This document shows, one piece after another, positions 26,643 to 34,361 of a DNA stretch of 64,000 nucleotides. Both the position numbers and the translations under genes were made by a program. The stretch lies in NCBI RefSeq assembly GCF_019264375.1, contig NZ_JAHVAI010000002.1, positions 186,001 to 250,000 of the forward strand, given 5' to 3'. The DNA comes from Sedimentimonas flavescens (lineage in GTDB: Bacteria > Pseudomonadota > Alphaproteobacteria > Rhodobacterales > Rhodobacteraceae). Every line of letters begins with the position of its first letter. The first letter of the stretch is position 1. The notes below the pieces were generated by a model, which did not search any database, was not told the origin of the DNA, and saw only the letters and a list, made by a program, of their open reading frames with translations.

Positions 26643-27884
26643 TTAGCCCTGCCGCACCGCATCGCGCACAAGACGCAGGCAGACGCGGGTCGCGACCGCC
26701 ATGTCCTGCACCGAGATCCATTCGAGCGGCCCGTGGATCTCCTGCATCCCGGTGAAGATGTTGGGGCATGGCACGCCCATCTCCGTCAGGCGCGAACCAT
26801 CGGTGCCGCCGCGGATCGGAACCGAGAGCGGCTCGATCCCCTCCGCGCGGCAGGCGGCACGGGCCAGCTCGACGGGGGTCATGTCGTTTTCCAGCCAGTA
26901 GCGCATGTTGCGGTATTGAGGCTTGATCTCACAGGTGATCGTGGCGCGGGGCTCGGTCGCGGCGACGGCCTCGCAGACCTTGCGCAACATCTCGCCGCGC
27001 GCGGCCAGCCCGTCGCGCTCGAAATCGCGCAAGATGATCGACATTTCGCATTCCGCAGCCGTGCCGCCCATGTTGGTGATGTGCCAAAAACCGTCGCGCC
27101 CGTCGGTGACCTCGGGGGTTTCGGTAGCCTGCGGCAGCATCTCGATAATCTTTGCCGCCAGGTGCAACGCGTTGACCATCTTGCCCTTGGCCGTCCCCGG
27201 ATGGGTCGAGACGCCCACGACCTTCACCTTGGCACCATCGGCCGAGAAGGTCTCGTATTCGATCTCGCCGACCGCGCCGCCATCGAGCGTATAGGCAAAG
27301 TCCGCCCCAAGATCGGCGGGCATCCGCGCATCGACGCCATGACCGATTTCCTCGTCGGGCGTGAAGGCGATGCGCAGCGTGCCATGTGGGATCGAGGCAT
27401 CCGCGAGCAACTGCTCGGCCATGGTCATCAGGATGGCGATGCCCGCCTTGTCATCGGCGCCAAGAAGCGTGGTGCCCGAGGCGGTGATGATGTCATGCCC
27501 CACCTTCTCGGCCAGATAGGGCGCGGCCTCGGGCGTCAGGCGCAGATTGGGCGCGTCGGGAAAGGTGATCTCGCCGCCGTTATAGCCGCGAATCACGCGC
27601 GGCTTCACACCCGTCGCATTATAGGCGGGCGCGGTATCCATATGGGCCAGCAGGCCGATCACCGGACCACCCCCGACCGTGCCGGGAATGCTGGCCAGCA
27701 CCGCGCCATACTCGGTGATGCGCACATCCTGAGCCCCGATCCGGATCAGTTCGGCCTCAAGCATCCGCGCCAGATCCAGCTGGATCGCGGTCGAGGGCGA
27801 CGTGCTGCTCGACTCGTCGCTTTGGGTGTCCACGGCCGCATAGCGGATAAGCCGCTCTTCGAGCGCAGCGTTGAATTGGGTCAT
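26643..27884 (-). CDS. pepT: Peptidase T (tripeptide aminopeptidase)
   Basis: Zinc aminopeptidase that removes N-terminal residues from tripeptides in the cytoplasm. The 413-residue M20B protein shows GLLAHMDTAPAYNATGV (metal His/Asp), TTLLGADDKAGIAILM (bridging Asp), FTPDEEIGHGV (catalytic Glu-Glu), STHPGTAKGKMVNA and IRGGTDGSRLTEMG. GGAGG precedes the ATG. It follows the aminotransferase gene on the same strand with a weak hairpin between. Confidence 0.95.
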   Translation of the reverse strand: MTQFNAALEERLIRYAAVDTQSDESSSTSPSTAIQLDLARMLEAELIRIGAQDVRITEYGAVLASIPGTVGGGPVIGLLAHMDTAPAYNATGVKPRVIRGYNGGEITFPDAPNLRLTPEAAPYLAEKVGHDIITASGTTLLGADDKAGIAILMTMAEQLLADASIPHGTLRIAFTPDEEIGHGVDARMPADLGADFAYTLDGGAVGEIEYETFSADGAKVKVVGVSTHPGTAKGKMVNALHLAAKIIEMLPQATETPEVTDGRDGFWHITNMGGTAAECEMSIILRDFERDGLAARGEMLRKVCEAVAATEPRATITCEIKPQYRNMRYWLENDMTPVELARAACRAEGIEPLSVPIRGGTDGSRLTEMGVPCPNIFTGMQEIHGPLEWISVQDMAVATRVCLRLVRDAVRQG

Positions 27885-27909
27885 GTGTACCTCCGGTCTG
27901 ACATGAGAA

Positions 27910-27927
27910 GGGCGCCCGAAGGCGCCC
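27910..27927 (-). terminator. Weak hairpin after the class III aminotransferase gene
   Basis: 7-bp stem GGGCGCC / GGCGCCC with a CGAA loop, 13 bases after the aminotransferase stop. The following minus-strand bases (TTCTCATG) are only partly T-rich, so termination may be leaky into pepT. Confidence 0.5.
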
Positions 27928-27939
27928 CTGTCAAGTCGA

Positions 27940-29340
27940 TCACTCTGCAGCCTGTTCCTGCCACAGGCCCTCGGCCTTGATCTTCTCGTAGGCCTCGTCG
28001 AGCGATTTGCGCGCCCGCACCATCAGCTCGTCAATCTCGGCCTTGGTGATGGTCAGCGGCGGCGAAATGATCATCCGGTCGCCGACGTGGCGCATCACCA
28101 GGTTGTTGGCAAAGCAGCGTTCGCGCGTGATCAGGCCGATGGTGCCCGACTTGGCGGCGAAAGCCGCGCGCTTGGCCTTGTTCGGCGTCAGCGCGATCGA
28201 GCCCATCATGCCGACGATCTTGGCCTCGCCCACCATCGGGTGGTCGGACAGGCTTTCCCACTTGGCCTTCAGATAGGGCGCGATTTCCGAGCGAACGCGG
28301 TCGATGACGCCGTCCTCTTCGAGGATGCGCAGGTTCTCCAGCGCAACGGCGGCGGCGACCGGGTGGCCCGAATAGGTGTAGCCATGCGCGAATTCGTCAC
28401 CCGCGTTGATGACCTTGGCCACCTCGTCCGAGACGATCGACGCACCCATTGGGATGTAGCCCGAGGTCAGGCCCTTCGCGACGGTCATGATGTCGGGCTC
28501 GATCCCGAGGGTCTGGCAACCAAACCAGTTGCCGGTGCGGCCGAACCCGCAGATCACCTCGTCGGCGATCAACAGGATGCCGTATTTCTTCACGATGCGC
28601 TGGATTTCGGGCCAGTAGGTCTCGGGGGCCACGATCACGCCGCCCGCACCCTGGATCGGCTCGCCGATGAAGGCCGCGACCTTTTCGGGCCCGACTTCGA
28701 GGATCTTCGCCTCAAGCTCCTGCGCGCGGGCGAGGCCGAATTCCTCGGGCGTCATGTCGCCGCCCTCGCTCCACCAGTCGGGCTGGTCGATATGGACGAT
28801 ATCCGGGATCGGCAGGCCACCCTGCTTGTGCATCCCCTTCATCCCGCCAAGCGAAGCCGCGCCGATGGTCGAGCCGTGATAACCGTTCCAGCGCGAGATG
28901 ATGACCGTGCGCTCGGGCTGCTCTTTCACGTTCCAGTAGTGGCGCACCATGCGGATGTTGGTGTCGTTCGAATCCGAGCCCGAGCCGTTGAAGAACACGT
29001 GATTCAGATTGCCCGGCGCGAGTTCCGCCAGCTTCTTGGCCAGCGCGATCGCAGGGATATGCGAGGTCTGGAAAAACGTATTGTAGAAAGGCAGTTGGCG
29101 CATCTGGCGCGCGGCCACCTCGGCCAGCTCTTCGCGGCCATAGCCAATATTCATGCACCACAGGCCGGCCATGCCGTCAAGGATCTCGTTCCCCTCGGAA
29201 TCGGTCAGCCAGACACCCTTGGCGCGGGTAATGATCCGCGCGCCCTTCTTGTTGAGCGCATCGCCATCGGTGAACGGGTGCATGTGGTGGGCAGCGTCAA
29301 GCGCCTGAAGTTCGGCAGTCGGCAGGTGATTTTCGATCAT
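27940..29340 (-). CDS. spuC: Class III aminotransferase, putrescine--pyruvate type
   Basis: PLP enzyme likely moving an amino group from putrescine or a related omega-amine to pyruvate. The 466-residue protein has DGMAGLWCMNIGYGREEL, FNGSGSDSNDTNIRMVRHYW, the PLP motif ADEVICGFGRTGNWFGCQ and the lysine in MTVAKGLTSGY (Lys289). These match SpuC/omega-amino acid pyruvate transaminases. It lies next to a GntR regulator and polyamine uptake genes, supporting putrescine use; beta-alanine is the main alternative. A sigma70-like promoter with two operator copies lies upstream. Confidence 0.9.
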   Translation of the reverse strand: MIENHLPTAELQALDAAHHMHPFTDGDALNKKGARIITRAKGVWLTDSEGNEILDGMAGLWCMNIGYGREELAEVAARQMRQLPFYNTFFQTSHIPAIALAKKLAELAPGNLNHVFFNGSGSDSNDTNIRMVRHYWNVKEQPERTVIISRWNGYHGSTIGAASLGGMKGMHKQGGLPIPDIVHIDQPDWWSEGGDMTPEEFGLARAQELEAKILEVGPEKVAAFIGEPIQGAGGVIVAPETYWPEIQRIVKKYGILLIADEVICGFGRTGNWFGCQTLGIEPDIMTVAKGLTSGYIPMGASIVSDEVAKVINAGDEFAHGYTYSGHPVAAAVALENLRILEEDGVIDRVRSEIAPYLKAKWESLSDHPMVGEAKIVGMMGSIALTPNKAKRAAFAAKSGTIGLITRERCFANNLVMRHVGDRMIISPPLTITKAEIDELMVRARKSLDEAYEKIKAEGLWQEQAAE

Positions 29341-29433
29341 GTGAGTATCTCTCGGCTGGGCGCGATGGGATCTGTGCTGCGACTCGGCCCCGACCCGGAC
29401 GAAAAGCGGGGCATGTCACAGCGCCTGCAATTC

Positions 29434-29480
29434 ACAATATGATCAAAATTTAAGCCGTCAAGACGATTTGATCATATTTT
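29434..29480 (-). promoter_or_regulatory. spuC promoter with two TGATCA operators
   Basis: On the minus strand TTGACG (29456-29461), a 16-base spacer and TATTGT (29434-29439) form a promoter. One TGATCA-centred site (29440-29445) lies in the spacer and a second (29469-29474) just upstream of the -35; both share the core TTTGATCATATT once one is reversed. Centres are 29 bases apart. This is a good repressor layout for the adjacent GntR protein. Confidence 0.6.
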
Positions 29481-29490
29481 GGATTTCGCC

Positions 29491-30144
29491 TCAGTCACCG
29501 ACCAGAACGGCGCGTACGTTCTCAAGACCCTGCGCGATATCCTGACGGATCGCCTCCGCCGCGGCCTCGCCGTCGCCGGCCCTCAGCGCGTCAAGCGCCT
29601 CGATATGCATGTCGGGCAGGTTCTGGGTTCCGAACCGCCCGCACATTACCCGCAACGACGGCGCCGAGCGCAGCCAGAGCGCCTGCACGAGGGGCAGCAG
29701 AACACCGGCCTCGGCGACCGAATAAAGCGTCATATGGAAGCGATAGTTTTGCAGTAGGTACGCCTTCACATCCCCCCGCGCGATGGCCGCATTCAACGCG
29801 TCGTCGATGCTGCGCAACTCATGTATATGTGCCGCCGTTATCTTCTGCGCGGCGCGTCGGGCCAGTTCCGGCTCAAGCGCGGTCCGGGCATAGAGGATCT
29901 CATCTATCTGCGACAGGGTCAGTTCGGGCACCGAAACGCGCCGATTCCCCTGGAACTGTAACGCCCCTTCCGAGATCAAACGCCGGATCGCCTCGCGCAC
30001 CGGTGTCATGCCAGCGCCGAGCAACTCGACGAGTCCCTGGATCGTGACGGCTTGCCCCGGAGCGAAATCGCCGCCGAGGATCATAGTCCGCATTCCGCGA
30101 TAAACGCTTTCATGCGCTGGCTGTTTTTGCAGCTCGGCGTTCAA
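29491..30144 (-). CDS. GntR-family regulator with FCD domain
   Basis: Probable local repressor of the polyamine genes. The 217-residue protein has an N-terminal winged helix (ESVYRGMRTMILGGDFAPGQ, then LGAGMTPVREAIRRLISEGAL) and a C-terminal helical FCD domain with the metal/ligand His in NYRFHMTLY and near MHIEALDALRAGD. I chose a TTG start at 30144 because AAGGAG sits ten bases upstream; the first ATG upstream (30231) lacks a site and adds a non-homologous hydrophobic stretch. It is divergent from potF and followed by spuC; matching palindromes lie on both sides. Confidence 0.85.
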   Translation of the reverse strand: MNAELQKQPAHESVYRGMRTMILGGDFAPGQAVTIQGLVELLGAGMTPVREAIRRLISEGALQFQGNRRVSVPELTLSQIDEILYARTALEPELARRAAQKITAAHIHELRSIDDALNAAIARGDVKAYLLQNYRFHMTLYSVAEAGVLLPLVQALWLRSAPSLRVMCGRFGTQNLPDMHIEALDALRAGDGEAAAEAIRQDIAQGLENVRAVLVGD

Positions 30145-30179
30145 AATTTCATTACTCCTTGACGTTGCCAGAAGGATGC

Positions 30180-30203
30180 CCTTGGCTTGCGGCCATGCCA
30201 AGG
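30180..30203. promoter_or_regulatory. Inverted repeat with A10 tract in the gntR-potF spacer
   Basis: CCTTGGC and GCCAAGG (7-bp stem, 10-base loop) are followed on the plus strand by a run of ten A (30204-30213). The T run precedes the stem on the minus strand, so it is not a terminator there. It may be a bent-DNA regulatory region. Confidence 0.35.
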
Positions 30204-30235
30204 AAAAAAAAAATTCGTTGCGCCGCCGCACACAA

Positions 30236-30245
30236 TTTGATCAAA
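30236..30245. promoter_or_regulatory. Perfect palindrome TTTGATCAAA upstream of potF
   Basis: Third TGATCA-centred palindrome of the locus, perfect over ten bases, 48 bases upstream of the potF start. It shares the TTTGATCA core with the two sites at the spuC promoter and is a likely operator of the FCD regulator for the uptake operon. Confidence 0.55.
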
Positions 30246-30293
30246 CTAGAGAAAACAACAAACGCAACCGAAATCCAATAGGGAAACTCTGAC

Positions 30294-31376
30294 ATGAAGA
30301 CTATCTGGCTTCCGCTTGCCGCCCTGACCCTCGCGGGTGGTTCGGCCCTGGCCGAGGAGGTGCGGGTCTACAACTGGTCCGACTACATCGACGAGGCGCT
30401 GCTTGAAAAATTCGAGGCCGAGACCGGCATCGATCTGATTTACGACGTGTTCGACTCGAACGAGGTTCTTGAGACGAAGCTGCTCGCGGGTGGCTCGGGC
30501 TATGACGTCGTCGTTCCGACCGGCTCCTTCCTTGAGCGCCAGATCCAGGCTGGCGTGTTCCAGAAACTCGACTTCTCGAAAATGCCGAACTCGGCGAACC
30601 TGTGGGACCTGATCAAGGACCGTACCGCAAAATACGACCCCGGCAACGAATATTCGATCAACTACATGTGGGGCACCACCGGCCTTGGCGTGAACGTCGG
30701 CAAGGTCAAGGAAGTGCTGGGCGAGGATGCACCGATCAACTCGCTCGATCTGGTCTTCAAACCCGAGAACATGGAAAAGCTGGCGTCCTGCGGCGTCATG
30801 TTCCTTGATGCTCCGGCCGAGATCCTCCCGGCGGCGCTGAAATACATCGGCGAAGACCCGGACAGCAAGGATCCCGAAGCCATTGCCAAGGTCGAGCCGC
30901 TGCTGGTCGCCGTGCAACCCTACATCTCGAAGTTCCACAGCTCGGAATACATCAACGCGCTCGCCAACGGCGAGATCTGCGTGGCCTTCGGCTGGTCGGG
31001 TGACATCTTGCAGGCGCGCGATCGCGCCGCTGAGGCCGATAACGGCGTCGAGATCGCCTATAACGCGCCGAAAGAGGGCGCCCTGATGTGGTTCGACCAG
31101 ATGGCCATTCCCGCCGATGCGCCGAACCCCGAAGGCGCGCTGAAGTTCCTGAACTTCATCATGGACGCGGAGAACATGGCCGCTGCCTCGAACTACGTCT
31201 ACTACGCGAACGGCAACAAGGCCTCGCAGGACTTCCTGGTCGAGGACGTGATCGGCGATCCGGCGATCTACCCGGACGAGGCGACGATGGAGAACCTCTA
31301 CACCACCACCGCCCCCGATCCGAAGGTGCAGCGCACCGTCACCCGCCTTTGGACCAAGATCAAGTCGGGCACCTGA
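30294..31376 (+). CDS. potF: Polyamine ABC transporter substrate-binding protein
   Basis: Periplasmic putrescine/spermidine receptor. A 20-residue signal peptide (ending GGSALA) precedes a 340-residue type II binding protein with VRVYNWSDYIDEALLEKFE, GYDVVVPTGSFLERQI, YMWGTTGLGVNVGKV and CVAFGWSGDILQAR. WSDYID and the later Asp/Trp residues match the amine-binding site of PotF. It is the first gene of a potFGHI uptake operon; a hairpin after it favours higher expression of the receptor than of the membrane parts. Confidence 0.93.
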   Translation: MKTIWLPLAALTLAGGSALAEEVRVYNWSDYIDEALLEKFEAETGIDLIYDVFDSNEVLETKLLAGGSGYDVVVPTGSFLERQIQAGVFQKLDFSKMPNSANLWDLIKDRTAKYDPGNEYSINYMWGTTGLGVNVGKVKEVLGEDAPINSLDLVFKPENMEKLASCGVMFLDAPAEILPAALKYIGEDPDSKDPEAIAKVEPLLVAVQPYISKFHSSEYINALANGEICVAFGWSGDILQARDRAAEADNGVEIAYNAPKEGALMWFDQMAIPADAPNPEGALKFLNFIMDAENMAAASNYVYYANGNKASQDFLVEDVIGDPAIYPDEATMENLYTTTAPDPKVQRTVTRLWTKIKSGT

Positions 31377-31391
31377 GTCAGACCCGACAAG

Positions 31392-31420
31392 ACCGCGCCC
31401 TGGCACTGCCCGGGCGCGGT
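31392..31420 (+). terminator. Attenuating hairpin between potF and potG
   Basis: 9-bp stem ACCGCGCCC / GGGCGCGGT with an 11-base loop, followed by TCTCGTTTTCT. Partial termination here would give extra binding protein relative to the ABC subunits. Confidence 0.65.
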
Positions 31421-31461
31421 TCTCGTTTTCTCAAACCTCTCCGTAGCCAGTCGAGGGCGTG

Positions 31462-32601
31462 ATGGCCGAAGCCAATCCCCAGAAAGTCTTTGCCCCTTGG
31501 GAAGATCCCAATCAGGCACCGTTGATCCGTTTCGAGGGCGTGACGAAGAAATTCGGCACCTTCACCGCCGTGGACAACCTCAATCTTGATATCTATCGTG
31601 GCGAGTTCTTTGCGCTGCTTGGCCCATCGGGCTGCGGCAAGACCACGCTGATGCGGATGCTGGCGGGCTTCGAAGACCCTACGATGGGCAATATCTGGCT
31701 GGACGATGTGGATGTCGCGCCGATCCCGCCGAACAAGCGGCCCGTCAACATGATGTTCCAAAGCTATGCGCTGTTTCCGCATCTGACGGTCTGGGACAAC
31801 ATCGCGTTCGGCCTCAAGCGGTCGGACATGCCCCAGGAGCAGATCGGCGATCGCGTCCAAGCGATGCTGCGTCTGACCCGGCTGGAGCAATTCGCCAAGC
31901 GCAAACCGCACCAGATATCGGGCGGTCAGCGTCAGCGCGTGGCGTTGGCACGCTCGCTGGCCAAGGCGCCGAAGCTGCTGCTGCTCGATGAGCCGCTCGG
32001 GGCGCTCGACAAGAAGCTGCGCCAGGAGACGCAGTTCGAACTGATGGACATTCAGGAAAAGACCGGCACTACCTTCGTGATCGTGACCCACGACCAGGAA
32101 GAGGCGATGACGGTCGCGACCCGCGTGGCCGTCATGGATCACGGCAAGCTCGTGCAGGTCGCCACTCCGGCCGGTATCTACGAGACGCCGAACTCGGTCT
32201 ATGTCGCGGATTTCATCGGCGAGGTGAACATTATCGAGGGTGCGGCAGCGCCCATGGGGGACGGCAAGGTGGACATCGCCTTCGCGGAGGGCGTCGAGCC
32301 GATCCACGCCACCATCGGCGAGCCGGTCACTGCGGGCCAGAAGGTCTTCTTCGCGATCCGCCCCGAGAAAATTCACGTCGGCCGCGAGCCCGATCCGACG
32401 CGCGCCAACCGGATCCGCGGCAAGGTCCATGACATCGCCTATCTGGGGAACATCTCGACCTACCGTGTCGAGCTGGAGACCGGGCAGATGATCTCGGCGC
32501 AGATGACCAACGCGCGTCGCCTGTCGCGCCGTGACTTCACCTGGGAGGACGAGGTCTGGCTGAGCTGGACCGACACTGCCGGCGTCGTATTGACGAGGTA
32601 A
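31462..32601 (+). CDS. potG: Polyamine ABC transporter ATP-binding protein
   Basis: ATPase that powers PotHI. The 379-residue protein has Walker A GPSGCGKTTLMRM, the signature ISGGQRQRVALARSLAKAP, Walker B LLLLDEPLGALD, and a C-terminal TOBE regulatory domain (after about residue 280, FAIRPEKIHVGREPD). Start taken at ATG 31462; GTG just before it is possible. GAGGGC lies upstream. Length and PotG-like N-terminal extension (about 18 residues) are usual. Confidence 0.93.
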   Translation: MAEANPQKVFAPWEDPNQAPLIRFEGVTKKFGTFTAVDNLNLDIYRGEFFALLGPSGCGKTTLMRMLAGFEDPTMGNIWLDDVDVAPIPPNKRPVNMMFQSYALFPHLTVWDNIAFGLKRSDMPQEQIGDRVQAMLRLTRLEQFAKRKPHQISGGQRQRVALARSLAKAPKLLLLDEPLGALDKKLRQETQFELMDIQEKTGTTFVIVTHDQEEAMTVATRVAVMDHGKLVQVATPAGIYETPNSVYVADFIGEVNIIEGAAAPMGDGKVDIAFAEGVEPIHATIGEPVTAGQKVFFAIRPEKIHVGREPDPTRANRIRGKVHDIAYLGNISTYRVELETGQMISAQMTNARRLSRRDFTWEDEVWLSWTDTAGVVLTR

Positions 32602-32604
32602 GCC

Positions 32605-33501
32605 ATGAACCTGCGTCGCCTCACCCTGATCCTTGTCCCCTACCTGTGGCTCATGGGGTTCTTCCTGGTGCCCTTCCTGATCGTGGTGAAAATCGCGCTC
32701 TCGGATACGGCCATCGCGATCCCGCCTTACTGGCCGGTGCTGGACCTTTCGGCCGGCTGGACCGGGATCAAGGAGTTCTTCTCGGAGCTGGACTTCGAGA
32801 ACTTCGTCTTCCTGACCGAGGACAGCCTTTACTGGAAGTCCTATCTCAGCTCGCTCCAGATTGCGTCGATCTCGACCTTCCTGACGCTGCTGGTGGGCTA
32901 CCCGATTGCCTATGCTATGGCGCAGGCGCCGGATGAATGGCGCCCCACGCTGATGATGCTGGTGATCTTGCCGTTCTGGACCTCGTTCCTGATCCGCGTC
33001 TATTCCTGGGTGGGGATCATCGCCAACGAAGGGCTGCTGAACCAGTTCCTGCTCTGGACCGGACTGATTTCGGAACCGCTGCAGATCATGAACACCCCGA
33101 CGGCGGTCTATATCGGTATCGTCTACACCTACCTGCCCTTCATGATCCTGCCGATCTACGCCACGCTTGAGAAGATGGACGGCTCGCTGATCGAGGCCGC
33201 GGTCGATCTGGGCTGCTCGCGCGGGAAAGCCTTCTGGCTGGTCACCCTGCCGCTGTCGCGCCCGGGCATGATCGCCGGATGCTTCCTTGTGTTCATCCCG
33301 GCGCTTGGCGAATTCGTGATCCCCTCGCTTCTGGGCGGCTCGCAGACGCTGATGATCGGCAAGGTGCTGTGGGAAGAGTTCTTCTCGAACCGTGACTGGC
33401 CGGTGGCCGCTGCGGTGGCGGTTGTGCTGCTGATGATCCTCGTGATCCCGATCATGCTGTTCCAGCGCAACCAGGAAAGACAAGAGGAGGCCGGCCGATG
33501 A
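32605..33501 (+). CDS. potH: Polyamine ABC transporter permease PotH
   Basis: First membrane subunit of the polyamine transporter. The 298-residue protein has six predicted helices and the EAA loop LIEAAVDLGCSRGKAFWLVTLPLSRPG that couples to the ATPase. N-terminal LILVPYLWLMGFFLVPFLIVVKIALSD is typical of PotB/PotH. Three bases separate it from potG; GAGGTAAG is its ribosome binding site. Its stop overlaps the potI start. Confidence 0.92.
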   Translation: MNLRRLTLILVPYLWLMGFFLVPFLIVVKIALSDTAIAIPPYWPVLDLSAGWTGIKEFFSELDFENFVFLTEDSLYWKSYLSSLQIASISTFLTLLVGYPIAYAMAQAPDEWRPTLMMLVILPFWTSFLIRVYSWVGIIANEGLLNQFLLWTGLISEPLQIMNTPTAVYIGIVYTYLPFMILPIYATLEKMDGSLIEAAVDLGCSRGKAFWLVTLPLSRPGMIAGCFLVFIPALGEFVIPSLLGGSQTLMIGKVLWEEFFSNRDWPVAAAVAVVLLMILVIPIMLFQRNQERQEEAGR

Positions 33502-34316
33502 ACCGTCGCATGAGTTGGTTCAACGTCACCTCGCTGACGTTGGGGTTTGCCTTCCTCTACCTGCCGATGCTGATCCTGATCATCTACAGCTTCAACTCCT
33601 CGAAGCTGGTGACGGTCTGGGCCGGGTTCTCGACCAAGTGGTATGGCGAGTTGCTGCACAACCAGCAGTTCCTCGACGCCGCTTGGGTGACGCTGCGCGT
33701 TGGCGTGATGTCCTCGACCGCGGCGACGGTACTGGGCACGATGGCCGCCTATGTGATGGTGCGCGGCGGGCGCTTCTTTGGCCGGACGCTGTTCTCGGGC
33801 ATGATCTACGCGCCGCTGGTGATGCCCGAGGTGATCACCGGTCTGTCGCTCTTGCTGCTGTTCATCGCCATTGGCCTCGATCGTGGCATCTTCACCATCG
33901 TGCTGGCACATACGACCTTCTCGATGTGCTACGTCTCGGTGGTCGTGTCGTCGCGCCTGATGACGTTTGACCGCTCGCTCGAAGAGGCGGCGCTGGATCT
34001 GGGCTGCTCGCCCTTCGACGCGTTCAAATCGGTCACCCTGCCGATCATCACCCCGGCGGTGATCTCGGGCTGGCTGCTGGCCTTCACGCTCTCGCTCGAC
34101 GATCTGGTGATCGCCTCCTTCGCGTCTGGCCCGTCCTCGACCACGCTTCCGATCAAGATCTTCTCGGCGGTGCGCCTTGGGGTCTCGCCCGAGATCAACG
34201 CGCTCTCGACCATCATGATCGGGATCGTGGCAACCGGGGTGATCACCACCTCGCTGATCTCGAAGAACGCGATCCGCCGCCAGCGTCAGGAAGAGCTGGA
34301 AGGCACCAAACAGTGA
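33498..34316 (+). CDS. potI: Polyamine ABC transporter permease PotI
   Basis: Second membrane subunit. The 272-residue protein has six predicted helices and an EAA loop LEEAALDLGCSPFDAFKSVTLPIITPAV. The start (33498) overlaps the potH stop as ATGA, with GAGGAGG upstream. Like PotC/PotI it begins with FLYLPMLILIIYSFNSSK. With PotH it forms the pore for putrescine-like substrates. Confidence 0.92.
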   Translation: MNRRMSWFNVTSLTLGFAFLYLPMLILIIYSFNSSKLVTVWAGFSTKWYGELLHNQQFLDAAWVTLRVGVMSSTAATVLGTMAAYVMVRGGRFFGRTLFSGMIYAPLVMPEVITGLSLLLLFIAIGLDRGIFTIVLAHTTFSMCYVSVVVSSRLMTFDRSLEEAALDLGCSPFDAFKSVTLPIITPAVISGWLLAFTLSLDDLVIASFASGPSSTTLPIKIFSAVRLGVSPEINALSTIMIGIVATGVITTSLISKNAIRRQRQEELEGTKQ

Positions 34317-34319
34317 TGC

Positions 34320-34339
34320 GGGCGGCGTGCGCGCCGCCC
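34320..34339 (+). terminator. Hairpin between potI and the amine oxidase gene
   Basis: 8-bp stem GGGCGGCG / CGCCGCCC with a TGCG loop, immediately after the potI stop and 22 bases before the next start, followed by CACCCTTTCTC. A weak or attenuating terminator. Confidence 0.45.
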
Positions 34340-34361
34340 CACCCTTTCTCTGCGTGATCTC

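Noticed and set aside
26213-26646. Several overlapping short open frames around the methyltransferase start and the following gap
   Set aside because: None has a ribosome binding site or recognisable protein; the gap is better read as intergenic with an inverted repeat.
30145-30231. N-terminal 29-residue extension of the GntR regulator
   Set aside because: Starts from an ATG with no ribosome binding site and reads through the candidate regulatory region; the TTG at 30144 has AAGGAG.
31378-33483. 701-codon minus-strand open frame across potG and potH
   Set aside because: Antisense shadow of two well-supported transport genes; the translation is rich in Arg, Gln and Asp with no domain.
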